Source: Ascaris suum | Lineage: Eukaryota > Nematoda > Chromadorea > Rhabditida > Ascarididae | Assembly (NCBI GenBank): GCA_013433145.1 | Contig: CM024187.1 | Location: 7,901,326-7,965,325 of the forward strand | DNA: 64,000 nucleotides | Direction of reading: 5' to 3' | Translations under genes and position numbers: made by a program | In this document: positions 39,614 through 53,400 of the stretch, piece after piece | Layout: every line of letters begins with the position of its first letter | Numbering within the stretch: the first letter of the stretch is position 1 | Notes under the pieces: generated by a model | What the model saw: the letters and a program-made list of their open reading frames with translations, nothing else | What the model was told of the DNA's origin: nothing | Databases searched by the model: none

Positions 39614-42600
39614 TTAAATACCGCATAGTCGACAATGAATCAGGTTATTTCTTGTCGGTTTCATTAAACGCATCGGCACAGTTCGGGTGGTGGTTTGTTC
39701 ACGTCTGCGATATTCGCTTTGCGATGTCTGAAAAGGCGTTTTTATGCGCCCATGCTTCTGGCGCTTTTCATCTTTTGTTACTGAGAGTGTGAACATATCT
39801 TCAGTTGAGCTGTTTGTAGCCGTTGGTGTGGAATGAATAAGTTCCTCCTCTTCGGCTACACGCGTTGGCATCGTATTGAATACAATTTGTGCAAACGCTG
39901 TGGTCGCATCTGTAATTTAACGCATATTTCTTGAATCTTGATGTTCGATCCAAATAAGTTTCATATATTCTTCTGTATCCTTCTTCGTCACTTTCATCGT
40001 TCTCGCTTAAAAAGCATGATTAATAATTTTATTTTGGCTGAAAGCATTGAAGTAAGGTCCGTGGTGCTTTTTCGTAGAATCCTTAGGTATCGTATTAGCT
40101 GCTAGCTACGATGATTTGCCCAAGTCGACCTGAATGGAAAATAGAAAAACTGTGTCTGGTTTTATACATCTTAATAAAATAGCTAAAATAAATAGGAAAA
40201 CAATTAAAGCTGACTGTTGATGGCAAATGATGCTCGCTGGAAGCATTTTGTAGAAGGAAGTGATCGCTCGTAGAGGAAGAGGAAATAAATAATGAACCTG
40301 CGGCGATAACGCCCAAACCCACCCCAGAAAGCGCAATATCTTTGACGATCGTGACAAGCACCTGTAAATTGGCATTTTTGCAACCACTATTAAGCAAATA
40401 ACTTTTTTAAAAACATCTGTTCCTTTCTACAAGTCCCACCCGCAAATATTCATGAACTTGATGAACCTTCTTTTATGAAAATTTTGGCATTCTAAAATGA
40501 GCAACGAGCAGAATCAATATTTTCAGCGCCGCTCTGTGTTAAGAAGTAACGCTTTCCCCGTCATCGTTTGCTTGAATAACTTTTGAAAGTCACTGAAAAA
40601 TTAGCGCTTTTAATTTCGAAAATACTATTTAAAGTTGTTCTCGACGGTTATTTCGGATTTAAGCTGGCAATGAAGCTATACTTACAAGAGCAGTACAAAT
40701 AACGAAGAAAACAACGGGCATAATAATAGGAGTTCGAATGGCATCCGCGTGTACTGGTTTATGACGGAATCGAATCCATAATAGCGCAAGCATTGTCAGC
40801 GATCTCTGCGACCATTGCGCAAAGCCACACATAACTGATCAGCGTATCGAGATCACCAGCAAACGACAGTCCCATCGAGAGAATTATCTGTGCAATCGTT
40901 TTCTATGGACCACTGATACGATGTTTGCTCCTCTGAGGAAACAACATTCCAATACGACTATCAGATTTTTATTCGTCATCAGTTTCTATTGCCAAATAAG
41001 GTAATTCGAAACTGATGACACCACATGATAAGGTGATAACGTAATAGGAAAAAATCACAATCAGAAAATCTCGTCTATAGCAGATTTTCAAGGTTATTTT
41101 GACTATTTAACAAACAACTTTTAAAACTACTGGGATCAACAAATCGCACAAACAACTCAGATGGATACACAAAAACCTGACGCCACGCAAATATATGCCT
41201 GTGAAACCGCTCAAAGAAGGAAAAATTTGACCAACAAAAGTGAAATTAAATTAAAAACGCTAGAAACTGCAAAAAACGTGCAAAAGCGGCATGCAGATAT
41301 CTTGCGCATGTGCAATCGACCGTCTTCCTTTCATCCGCACCTAAATAAGGAAGGTGTTTAAGGAAAGGGTGGCCATACAATCCTATACTCCTGGATTTTT
41401 TCGCAGTGAGCAGGGATCAAATAGTCGAAAAATGAAATCCCGAAATCTGAGCAAGAGCCGTCCAATTAAAAATTTTCTTTTTTCCGGTTGAGTTTTCACT
41501 GATTTGCAGAACAAAACTACTTCCGGCAATTTACTGGTAAAATTTCAGTTTCACTGCGAAAAAGTTATTTAATAGCTTGTCAGTTATAGCCCGCCAATTA
41601 ATCAGCCATAAGTTTTGCTAAGCTGATGTGCTACGAAATGGAAAATTGAAGGCATTAAGTTCCTCAAAAATTAGGTGAGAGGAGGGGTGCCCACGCGTGG
41701 TCCAAGTGAAAAATTATTGTTGAGTTGCTGGACTGTGCTGAATGATCATAGTGCCGAATTAGTGTGCCGGCTGAGTTGCTGGACTGGATGCTAAGCCTGC
41801 CCATCTTTTTGCCTTCATCAAAATTATCTGACACCTATAAGGCCGAGGTTCTCGATATTTCTCAGCGACTGAAGCGCTGCACAATTTGTTGTTGTTTGCA
41901 CTGCATCCTTGCCACCAGCTTTTGAGTTGGTGATCGGGGGTCAACAAGGAAAAAACCCGTCAGTCTTACCAGCATAGCGTTTACGAGCAGACTAGCTTTA
42001 ATATAATATCGGCTTTTAAACAAGAAAACTATCTCCCACTGTCTTTTCTCGCGGCACAGAAGTGAGAAGAGAATTTAATGCGTAACGTTATTATATTATC
42101 ATACACGTGACATTTGCAGCCCTTGGAGCGCAAGAAAAAGCGTCCCGCCTTCATAAAAACGAACAGAAGGAGGATGGGAAATTCCCCTACAACGCGGCAA
42201 CTTGTCAACGCATGAGCATAAAATCTGATTGCCAAGTGGTTAGTCAAACATACTGTTGCGCCCCGCCAACTGACCACAGATGCTTTCCAGTGATCCTTCG
42301 AGATTTCGAACGTGAACAGTACTGCTAGACAGGGCTTAAAGCGTTTCGCATACGCCTTTATTCCTTGCTTATGACTTTATCCTTCCTTGTGCACGGTTCT
42401 GAACAGCGACGTAGGCAGCTCCAGATGCGCCATTAGTCATGCCATGAGGCTAGCCGCATCGAGCCATGCTGGTGTCAAAATAATTTTGGTCCGCACATTT
42501 TGTGACACTTTATACATATATGGGCGCATATACATACACACACGCACATACGTGTACGCGTGCACACTCGCGCGTGAAGATACGCAGACAGGCATGCCCA

Positions 42601-45600
42601 CACAAGTACACATGTGCGCGGACACATATTTAGATATGACGTTGCCATGGTTAGTAAATGTCCATAAAAAAGGATAAAACTGAATTGAAGTTTGGACGGC
42701 ACGACGTGGGAAAAACTGCAATTTTAGCTAAAAGGTTGCGCGTTAGAAGAAAGCTGAATCCGACTGATACTCTTGTGCCACCACTCTGCTAATGCCGAGG
42801 CGTTAGATGGACGGCAGTTATTGCGGGATTCACCAAATATGCGGAGACCGATTTCACGCCGCCGCGGTTCCCACTGCAGCCACTCTTTGCAACGATAGGT
42901 CGGCGCCAAACATGGATGTGATGCATAGATAGAAGGTTAGATAGAAACTATGCTCTATCGCGATGGTGGAAGTCTGAATTTTTGAAACTTACATTAACAA
43001 AAACTGCGGCTCTCGGGCTGTCGTTAATGTCGTTAGCACAGCTGATGAACGAAGGCAAATGTCCTTGTCGGGCCGCCGCATGCAGATACCTAAACACGTG
43101 TTTTATCCACAACTTTTAGCGTTCCTTTTCTCCAGAGCGTTGGCTTTTTTGATGCATATAAATGCCAATACTGTTTTGATGCTTTCTTTGATGCACATTC
43201 TCACAGTCACAAACAATCCCAAATAATGTAAAACTCTGAGGTGAATGCTTTTTATTATTGCCTGCTAAGGTGCCCTCATGATACTTCGAGGGGTTTTTTA
43301 TAAGCGCTGCATAGCGAAAGTTGTTGATTTTTGAGTCATCCGTAGCTTTATGTTCCAACGCACAGTTATGATTACCTAGAGTTGCATGAAGTCTTCAGAA
43401 AAACCTCAAAATCTATTCATTTTGATATGGCTATCCAAAGATTTTGTTCAGAATATCAGGGGTGATGCATATTTCAGCAAAACGTTTCTGACATTTTAGC
43501 AGTGGTTTATGCAGGAAATCGTAAGCGAACTGAATTTTTTTCTGGAATGACATATGAAGCGATAAGGCTGCCTTTGCTTGAAGCGCGAGTTTCTTTTCAC
43601 GAAGCCTTCTCGATTGTAACGCTTTTACAATATTGTAATAATCCAAAATATTTCGAAAAAAAAGAGAGCAAGTAACAGTTGTCCACCTGCTCGCTGAAAA
43701 AAGAGTGCTGTTGAGCGATCCGACCAAAAGAACGCATATGAGGAAAGGCATTGCATATTGAAAATTCCCCAACGTTGCTGCAGCGAACGTCTGAAAAATT
43801 ATCTCTTTTCGCATGCTTTTTCTTCTCGGTCTGTGCAGTTTTATATGTGATTAGAGCCTTCCTTTCATAATTTCACACTTGTGTATTAGCTGTGTGATAG
43901 TGCTAGACCACAAATATAGTTTCAATCTCGGCATTGATCAATAAACATAGCTGTTTGTGCATTACTAGTTTACTGCCACATGATAACGTCTTTCCTTCTT
44001 TCAGCTGAATCACACCATAAAAAATCTCTTTTCCTATAAATGATATTTTAGCGATCCGAGGGCAAGAAACTTCGTAGTGATCATATGCTAATCATTTCAA
44101 GATCATAAAGCACCAGCTTCACATAATATGAACATTTATGTTATTCATTTAAGGTACTCTTAGATCCTTCCTTCACCTATTGTACTCTTTTCAAAAGCAC
44201 TCTCTTTGATTACTTGCCGTACCACCTTTTTACTGCCGTATTAGTATGCCTACTTACTATCGCTACGGTAAGTTGCTCCTACGCCTTGATGCAAAAAAAA
44301 AAAAAAAAAGGAATGAGAAAGCCGATTATAATCTTAATCAGCACTTATTCAAAAAGTATTTAGTGTATTTAGTGATAGCGTCAGTTTATAAAGATAACTT
44401 GAAATGAAAGAAGCTGCACTTGCTTTTAACGATTGCTCGTCCACTTTGCTACGCTGATGAGCTTATGAGCTTAGTCATTATGGTTGATTTATCAGATACG
44501 ATAGAATATGTTGATCAGTACGTTTATCAGATACTAAATGATAAACTGTGAGCGATTATAGAAATAGAAACACTTACAGATGCGACCGCTTGTGATGCCT
44601 TAATCTCGTCGACGCTTAATACGACAAAATAGGAAATATTTGTTGCTATATATATAATAGCTACCACAGTCATTCCAATTATGATAGCCAGCGGCATCGT
44701 TCTGTAATCAACGGTGCCAGGACAAAATGGAGAAAAAGCGGGTCGGGTCTAACTTATCAAGACATAACAATAGCAAATTCATGAAAATAAAGCCCTGCTC
44801 AGATATGCTGGAAAACAAAAAGGCATGAAGTTGTATGCGTTCGAAAAGTAAAATGCAGCAGGAAAGAGCGTTTCCACAGGATTTGCTATAGTGCAAAAAA
44901 CTTGCAAATTGTCCCCAAAGGAAAACAAACATTCCTAAACGGGACGCGGCTCTGTAAACGACATTTTTTTTCGCTCCGCCTTATATTCGCTTGCACGCAC
45001 CTGGCACGCGCCTCCATCCCTTGGTATCCGAGCGGAGCCATGTGTACATATCTGCAGAGCCAAGCTCATTATAACGAAACTCCATGAGCAATCATGCCCA
45101 AATCTTATTGAAACAAGTCGTGCAAGCAAACGCTATGCTCGAATCTGGATTTGCTAGATGTTTTCATATATCCATATCCTTTAGTTCTTCTCTTACGGAC
45201 CACAAACTTGTCAAAATGCATATGATGCTCGCTTCCTCAGTTTTTGTCCGTCTTGAGCTTATGTACAAGCTTCAAATTACTGGTTAAATAGTGCGCATAG
45301 AAGTGAGATTGAAAGAAATTTATGAAGCGGCTGCTCTACAGAATGAGAGCTGAAAAGATCTGAAAAGGAAGAAGAACGGATTCACCGTTATAATTATAAA
45401 CCGAATATTTTATGAGATGATAAAGAATGCAGAGAGTATAGCTCACTTTAGGCAACACAATTATGAGACAGTGAATTATGCCAATGAATGAACATTGTCG
45501 AACGGTTTCTGCACCAATGCGTGAACAAAAAGCCTACCGTCTTGGTTTCTCGATTTCTTCAGCACCGAAATTTAGAATGTCCCATCCATCATAAGAGAAG

Positions 45601-48600
45601 AGACCAGCGTAGAGTGCAAGCGCGACGTTACCAGCATCGAAATTGGTCCCATCAAAAGGGTTCTTCAAATTTTGAGTCCAGCCTAAGAGTTCTCACAAAA
45701 TAAACGATTTATCTACGTCGTAACATTAGAAAAAGTAAATTTTCCTACGAAACATCGTTATAACAGTGCGATTATTTATCAATCGCCGCTTCATTCCCTT
45801 TTTTCAATTCTTCATATGCACAAAAATTATCTGCAGAATATAGACAAAATAAAACGCAGCGCTTGTACCGCCTTGCTTCCACCTGCGGGCCCTCCATTTG
45901 CCCAGGTTAATACCCTCTACGCAAGCAACTTTTGCGTGAAAAGGCGGAGAGCGAGAAGGAAGCAAATTATTTTTCAATATAAGGGAATAACTTGGGTTGA
46001 GCACTAATTTTTAGGCGATTTTCTTACGACACGCAATTTACATAGCTGGAAATGCACTTTCGCTCTTCCGGTTGGAATGGTGCCGTTCTGAAATTTTGTT
46101 AAATCTCTTTTCCTATTTCATTGATGTAACGCAAAACTAGACCTCTAAAAATGAGGTAATAGAAGCCAGTGAAGATGACGATCGCTGTTGATAAGACTTT
46201 TGCGAATGTTGCAACAATTTGAAAGCGTGAAACAAACGTTTTCAGCGAGAAGAAGTTCAAAAACATGAGCAACCCTGAAATGCATTACGCTATACACGTT
46301 AGCGAATTAACTTCACTAAAAGTTCTGCAAAAAATAAGCAGTTAACCATCATCTGCAATGTTTCACTGCTAGTAGACCGAGGTTAAACAAAAACTTAATG
46401 ATCCGGCGAAAAAATAAATAAACGCAATTTTCCGTTTATCAGTACAGAGACAACTGATATAAATAGTTTCCTGAATGTGGTAGTCAGTTTTTTGCCATTT
46501 TCTCCGTAGAAAAACATCGATGATAGGCATATTATAAAGAACGCTGCGAAAATTTACAAAGCAGCGAGAATCCAATGAGCTTCTTAGCGAGATAGCTGGC
46601 CAATGAGTCAGCTAACTCCAGTTCAAACCCTTTTATGACATATTCTGCGAATGTCTCGGCTTGAATTGCAATCGTTGCTGGATAGTTGATTGCACATCCA
46701 GCACACATAAATGCGAACGCAACCGAGTACCTGTAAACTATTCGGTAATGTTTTTCTGAATCGCTCGTTGATAAAAGTTCACTTTCATTGAAATGAATAT
46801 TTTATGTGCTGTTACATTACCTTTTTGCAACAAGGGTGGATGTAACTTTTCTATTTCGAATCTAAATCATTAAACAACTCATCAAGACTTTGTACGAATG
46901 TGCCGATGTAGAACAAAACGAACTCTCAATATCACCTCCTTTGCCGTCAATGCTCCAAAAAAATATCTCAAAAGAGCATTAGTATGAAGTGAAAAAATTT
47001 TTTCCAGTCATTAATAGCTTCTTATAAATACTGTTATCAAAGGAATATGTTGCGATGTCCAGATTACGGTAACTTGGCGTGGTCTTTTCATCCCATCATC
47101 CTGTATCATTTCTATACATATCATTTCGATATACGATTACCATTTCTAGAGCAATGTGCATACTAATGTAGCATGTTTCACATCCTCTACAGGCAATTTG
47201 CGCTTTTATAGCTGTTTTATATGCAACTAGCGAGCAAGAAAAGTTACAGTCAAAAAAATAGGTAGTAATCATAGATGCCTTTTCCAATAGGCTGTAAATT
47301 CTTTCTACAAAATGAATCCTACGTCAGGCAATTCTTGAGTTCAGGAAGCTTTAACGTTCTGCATCCTTGTATAACTGAAATGCATTTAGGCCCTTCGCAC
47401 GACGTTATCGGCTGGAAATATTTCATGAAGCGTGAACTTTTGTTAGTTTGATTTTATTGCGATGAGTTCGCGACTATACGCTTGACTCAGATTCTACAAT
47501 TGCTGCCGAAACGAAATGTGAGAGAAGTTTAGCGATGCATTTTAAAGTGCATTCATTAATCTGCGTCCAAATTATCCAAAAAAAGTAGAGCGTGGAATAT
47601 GATTCATACGAAAGGGCGTTTGAAACGGCATCCGGTATGACTTTCCATCCAAAATTCGCTACAGCTATTTTTGAGCGAAAGGAATGGATAATAAATAATA
47701 GGAAACCAGTAACCATTTAACATAGCAGAGATAAGCAAAATCGGCGCCCGATATGCGAATACTTGTGCCAAGCTCTACATAACAAAACGAGCCAAGAATC
47801 GAAATTATCGCAGCAGCAGCCCACACAGAAAGAGACAATCCAACCTGCAAATGTAAACAACATCCTTAGCACCATTAGACAGAACTGTTTGGGGAACTTT
47901 GTTCTGTTTTATGCTAACGCCCCTATCACAGTGACCTCACAGATAGCAAGTTTTAGAACTAAACACTTCGATCACCAAAACCACCTCTTTTGAATCAGTC
48001 GAGCCCATTCGACTAGTGGCGATCCCCGCACCGATCCCGCTAACCTCATTTATTAAAAGTTCGAAGCCGTTCTACTCAACTGGACGACCTCGAGGTGCTT
48101 AATCAAGCAGAAACGCCATAGGCACCATAACCATCTATGCACTGACACCAGTCGAACAAGTCCCACTCATTCAGAACTTTCGGTTTTGCTCAATCGAAGC
48201 CACTCTAAACCCCAGCAAGATAGACACTGTCGTGCTATAATTTAGAGTGTAAAAAGAAGCGCACTCAGTAACTGAGTGCTATAATAACTAAGACTCAATG
48301 TGGAACACACAACATTGTAACTGAAGAAATGTGATATTATTAAGTGGCATAATTTTTGATTCAGGTACGTTTCCACTGTGCTATGGCTTCATAATATTTT
48401 TAGCTGTGATGTCCTCTACTAGTCTGTGTTTTTCGAGGCCGTTTTGTGGAGAATTTTGACGCACATTCGGTGTCGCTGATTATTCCAAAGAAACGGCAAG
48501 CGGCCACACGACATCACTTTTCATCACCACTTGTTTAATGACAAGAAATATAATCATCAAACCATTCACTCTTCGGTATCGATAAGAACAAACCATTTCT

Positions 48601-49299
48601 CGCGGCACTAATTATGAGCAAGCAAAACTCATAGTGGAATTCCAAGAACGAATTCATGCGCTTGCATTTGCATCTTTTTCGGCCCTTTCAACACTATGAA
48701 GTGAAATCAGCAAAAAATGGCGTTCCTTCATCAATATCTTTTGATCCGGTACATCAATTTCTGTTGTTTCCTACTCGCATTCGTTGAAATTCCGTAGAGC
48801 TTTATATGGAGATTGCCATCACAGCTAAGGGAGAACTGATACGGTGCAGCACATTGTGATATAAAATCCTCTTTCTAGGAAAATTGTTTGAAAAAAAATG
48901 TGCGGCAAACTTGAAGGCAGCTATATCTTCTGGTAGAGGCATCGATCATCAATTCAGAGAATGTGTTAGATTCATAATCCTGTTTTTCAGGCAATACTGT
49001 TTTCCAAACACTTGTCAATCAGCCGAACAATTTCAATTTCCCCACTCAAATTTCGACGCTTTCAACGATCAATCTCTTGTCATTTTCAGACCCTCTGCTT
49101 GTTTTCTTTCTACGTTGAAGAAAATTTAGTGTACAGTAACAGAATTCATCACTACCGTGTCCGTCTTGAGAAGGATGGCCGTGGGTGCAATGAAAATGCC
49201 TGATCCGACGATGTTGCCGATTATGTAGCTAATGGCTCCAAGAAGGCCCATCTTGTTTTTGTTGACATATGCCGAAGATTCCACTTCTGCTTCCGCCAT
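39614..49299 (-). CDS. SLC7-family amino-acid transporter (LAT/AAT light-chain type)
   Basis: Membrane permease of the amino acid-polyamine-organocation superfamily, twelve membrane helices expected. Exons: 49299-49156, 47844-47714, 46730-46558, 46274-46143, 45682-45538, 44701-44578, 43790-43687, 43089-42993, 40887-40686, 40361-about 40298, a short one near 40081-40040, and 39909-39614 (stop TAA). Phases agree through the first eight exons. Landmarks: GLLGAISYIIGNIVGSGIFI (helix 1 substrate motif GSGIF), FCYVELGTSI, VSRFQIVATFAKVLSTA, AGLFSYDGWDILNFGAEEIE, the motif GHLP after helix 8, and the tail ATTAFAQIVFNTMPTRVAEE. Exon 40887-40686 is 202 nt between phase-0 introns, so it carries a one-base frame break. 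The joins of the last three exons are uncertain. No Cys lies in the loop before helix 4, where heavy-chain-linked transporters have one. Confidence 0.92.
40686..40887 (-). CDS. SLC7 exon 9 with an internal frame break
   Basis: Opens in phase 0 after TTGCACAG with IILSMGLSFAGDLDTLISYV, then continues in that frame only into a TAA about 20 codons on. The frame one base later reads GFAQWSQRSLTMLALLWIRF and continues to HADAIRTPIIMPVVF at CTT|GTAAGT. Conserved SLC7 sequence runs across the shift, which lies in GTGTGGC (minus strand of 40824-40830). 202 nt minus one is 67 codons, fitting both phase-0 flanks. Confidence 0.85.
40888..42992 (-). other. Intron 8 of the SLC7 gene
   Basis: 2.1 kb. Contains a CA/CG alternating purine-pyrimidine microsatellite at about 42510-42640 and a 15-bp direct repeat (TGAGTTGCTGGACTG) at 41721 and 41772. 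No exon seen; the flanking exons are both phase 0 and join conserved protein sequence directly. Confidence 0.6.
42510..42640. repeat. CA/CG-rich alternating purine-pyrimidine tract
   Basis: ACACACGCACATACGTGTAC-type sequence, the only strongly alternating GC-containing tract of the window. It lies in SLC7 intron 8. Confidence 0.7.
47845..49155 (-). other. Intron 1 of the SLC7 gene
   Basis: 1.3 kb, no exon seen. Conserved helix 1 and helix 2 sequence joins across it in phase 0. Confidence 0.75.
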
Positions 49300-49312
49300 T
49301 TTTCAAGGGCTT

Positions 49313-49315
49313 CTG
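49313..49315 (-). promoter_or_regulatory. 3' splice acceptor 13 nt upstream of the SLC7 ATG (candidate spliced-leader addition site)
   Basis: Minus strand reads TTATTTGCAG, then 13 nt, then ATG at 49299. In nematodes an acceptor this close to the ATG without a nearby donor is usually a trans-splice site. A cis-spliced 5' UTR exon farther upstream is the alternative. Confidence 0.45.
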
Positions 49316-50402
49316 CAAATAACAAAAATGCATCTACATAGAATTTGCTTAAAAACCTACTCATCAAGAGAACTTTAACGTGTCAAAAAGCAGAAAATTT
49401 TATCAGTGGAAACGTCGCGCAAGCGTTTTTGTTTTCTGCAAGTTCCAGCGGATTCTAGGCATATTAAGTGACTAGTGAAGAAGCAAGTTTATGGTACTTC
49501 AGATTTCTGACTCGACGCAATATACTAGTAACATAATACAGGGCAAAGCAGACTGCTCCATTTGACGAAGATGTGAGCCGAAGTCGCTTTGAACCCTTCC
49601 AAAAAATGTTTTTTACTTCCACTCATCCATAACTCCTGTGGTTGCCAATTAAAGTGCATCGCCAGCTCGATCCTGAGACGCAATTCACATGTTGTGTGAT
49701 CCTCATGCGTTTCACGCTCTTTTTTACACACTTGTACGACAAAACGTTATTTGCACTCGATATGCGGCGCATGTATACATCATATAATACAATGCCATAC
49801 ACGTGGAAAATGTAAATACGTTTCAATCAAGATATGTTTTTACTATGCGAAAGAAATATGTAAACACGGAGAAGCTGGAAGTGAAATAAACACAAAGATC
49901 ACCTGAATCAACCTATGAATAATAGCTCTCCCATTTTTTTTGTTATTTCCTTGATGACTGAGTGTTTTTCGGTTATTGGTCTCCGCGTATACACCTCGAT
50001 ATGTGGACTTCAGTTCATCAGTAAATAGCACTTTTTATATTTCCACCAAATTCGCATTTGCAGCCTTATTTGCAAGCCTCTGGCCTCTGGGAAAATTATT
50101 TAACAATAAACCCTTATTTCTTATACAAGTAAGCAGGCTATACTTGTGTGCCTTACAAGTATTTTCAACTTACATCACTTCAGAACTCTAATGCAGCCGA
50201 TTTTCTGTCATGAAATCTAATCCCGTACCTGAAGGAATCAATATGATTAAGCTCTTTCCTGTCCATAGGGAAACAAAACCATTCAAATTTAGCAGTCTTT
50301 TCAGTAAACTGCCGCACTGCTGAAATTGATAGTGCTAGCAAGGCCTGCACTATGTTCATTAATACGTTTTAATGCAACGTATAACTTCAATGTATCGTAC
50401 GA

Positions 50403-50490
50403 TTTTCCATCTCAAATAGTAAATTACTGATCAATGATATGATGTATTTTCCATCTCAAATAGTAAATTACTGATCAGCGATATGATGTA
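50403..50490. repeat. 44-bp tandem duplication, two copies
   Basis: Copies 50403-50446 and 50447-50490, both starting TTTTCCATCTCAAATAG, differ at two positions. Recent local duplication. Confidence 0.95.
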
Positions 50491-53400
50491 CTATACTGCA
50501 CCGTACTATAACAGAGGAAAACAGAGTTCCCAGTGTAGCTTTTAGGATCCGACTCGTTCCTAGGACAACAAAGTGCGACTGCGTTGCAGACAGCGATCTC
50601 GGTAAATAAAATTTGTTGTATGGTTACATAAATGAGTGCAGTTCGACGATAAGTTCTGCATTTCAATACGCTTTGGGCAAAGGTAACAATAAAAGGAACT
50701 GACAGTAAAAATAATCGTGCCAAAATTGAGCGACAGAGAAGTGATATGGAAAGGAAATTCTTTTGCACCTGCGTAGAAAAATTCAGCAGGGCAAAAGAAC
50801 TATCCTCCTGTGCTATTAAAAGTAGCACACTGAAAAATGTGAATCAGCCACTATTCAGGTATGAAACGATTTCCTGTCTCAAAATGCTAATTAAAAGCCG
50901 TAGAGGAATAATGAAATACATTTTTAGAGGATAGGCGGGAACACGTGTTAGATGGGGAGAGAGGGTATGTATGAAATAGTAACAAACCTCTCCCTCGATC
51001 AGAGCAGCTCGCTCTAGAAAGTTAAACAAACGTTGCAAAGAAATTTTCAAGAAACCATCATGATCTATAAATATGTGCCATCAAACATCATACCATGCAC
51101 TATACTCGATGTTACAGCATCTGTTATTCTACTCCATCTTACTCCTCTATGATTAAATTTACATGTGCTTTTGCAAGAAATACAATGCTATAATAATATA
51201 TGCACTGTAGCAGGATATTTTCAGCTGTATATGAAAAAATCGTGAGGAATTATTTCTCCAAAAATCTTTCAGAGAAAAGACTACAGACTTGGGAAAACCT
51301 TGTGAGCGTGAAGCTTAGATGCTACTTCCAAAGCGGAATTATGGAAGGTGCATAATTGCGTTGTTCATCCTTCGCGGCACGTTTTTTGTTCATTTGAAAC
51401 AACTTCTCGAGCACTGCGATGCTCAATACACTGTTTCGAAGAAATGGAAAATCTAAGCACTGTCTTTCCCCTCCCCTCCCTCCCTCACCCCCGCCACCAG
51501 TTTTGAAAAATACTTAGATGACTGTCAAACTGTAACAACAGAAATTTTTCCAGAGACAGACGTCAAACCCTGAAAATTTTTAAATATTGAAAACTTTGAC
51601 TCTACAATGAAAGGAAAAGATGTGGGGCTGAGGTAGATTCCAATTTTTTATTGCTGAAAAATGCCTTTTCCGGCATCTGCATGCTCAGAAAGCTCGCATT
51701 ACTGAAATTAGACAGTAATTAGATGAGGGCTCTAAAATCAAGGGCAACAGTACCAAAACATTCTAACGTTCATGTTACATAATCAGCCTGCACTCAATAT
51801 TTATGAAACGACAGCAGCATGCATGCTGTTTGGTCTACTGGCGGTGCCTAATCTATAATTCGTTACTGTTATTAGTAAACTAGGAGTAATGTGTTTGGAA
51901 TCGACGCTTTTACTCTTATTCAAATTTGAGGTGGCGATATGTGTATTTTGGGAAAAAAAACTACTCTATCTCATAATCGATTAAAATAAAGAAATCTCGT
52001 CCACAAAACCGGAGTATAGCACATATTTTCTTTGAAGAGCACAGCAAGGTGTGGGAGATGGAGGGAGGAAGGGGCAGAACAGAGGGAAGGAAAAGTTAGG
52101 GCTTATTCATAAATAACACCCACACATCTTTCATAAACCGCCAGCACAATTCCACTGTAAGCCCTCTGCGTCCCAACAATTCTTAGAAAATAAAAGCCAA
52201 ACAAATAAGGCAAATCAATAGCACTGAATTTCGTGTTTTCATGATGTTCATGTTACATTTTAGTTTTCTATTCTTTTATCGATATAAACTGCTTTTATTG
52301 TTGCTCGGAAGTGCTTTATGGACTTTTGAGTAAAAACTAGGCCCGAGAGCATAGTAGACATGCGAACATTTCACTACACTGATTACCTAGACAAGCTCAC
52401 CACTTAAACTATCAACGCACCAAATGTTCCTTCTAAGGGGGGTGACTCACTCCGATGCTACCAGGAAATAATGGTAAATATGAACAGCAGATTGTATGAT
52501 CATAAAGGGTGAGAAGTACAAGAGATGCGCATTGCGTCATCAATCTAAGATGTCTTCTCACTTTCACTCTCAACAGTGAGAAGCTTCTTACATCTTCGTT
52601 AGATTTGATGGCACTGATTCGTCACTACACACGTTGATGGACGAATAACTTCCAAGAACTCTCGAAGAAAGTCTTGCCCACCATTCTATAGGCGAATAGC
52701 GTGATTAAATTTAAAAACAGTACAGCCGCTACGTTGCTGCTGATAGTCACCTTTCTTCATTACGACAAAAACACCACTAGGGGCTCCAACCAGGTGAAGG
52801 TGACGGTATTTCATAAGTGAGATCGGCAATTACGACTTCGAAATATCACGAAACTCGTCCCAGGTTACTATATTCTCCTATTAAGGAGGCAGATCAGGTG
52901 GACAAGAATCACATGAAATTTGTAAGAAAAAATGAACGGTATGATTTGCTCTCACCAAAGGACAAACACTAGCAACAAGCCCGATGCTAATGATCAACGA
53001 ATGAACAATGATAAGGCAAGACGTGTTGGCGCGTAAATATTCTTGTCACTAGTTCTGTATCGCTTTGATTGACGCATGCGGCATATCAAGAGGATTGCAT
53101 TGCTCTTAAACGATCTCAACGTGAAAAACAACGTTATGGTAGCCTACTCAAATGACTGCATAGCAATACCGTTCACAGTGATAACTCCCACCGTATACTA
53201 ACCAAATGCGAAGCGGGCAACTGCCTTAATCTTAAGTGTTCAACACTGTTGGCTTAACGTGAAAGAGAAATGCCTATTTTCGTTTATTCATTTTCGCGTG
53301 ACGTTTGACTGCAAAGTCCATTGTACACGAGCTGATTTATGAATGCTGCTCGCAAAGCCGCTTTTTTCATTTTGTTGCAAAGAGCTGGAAATGGTTTCTT

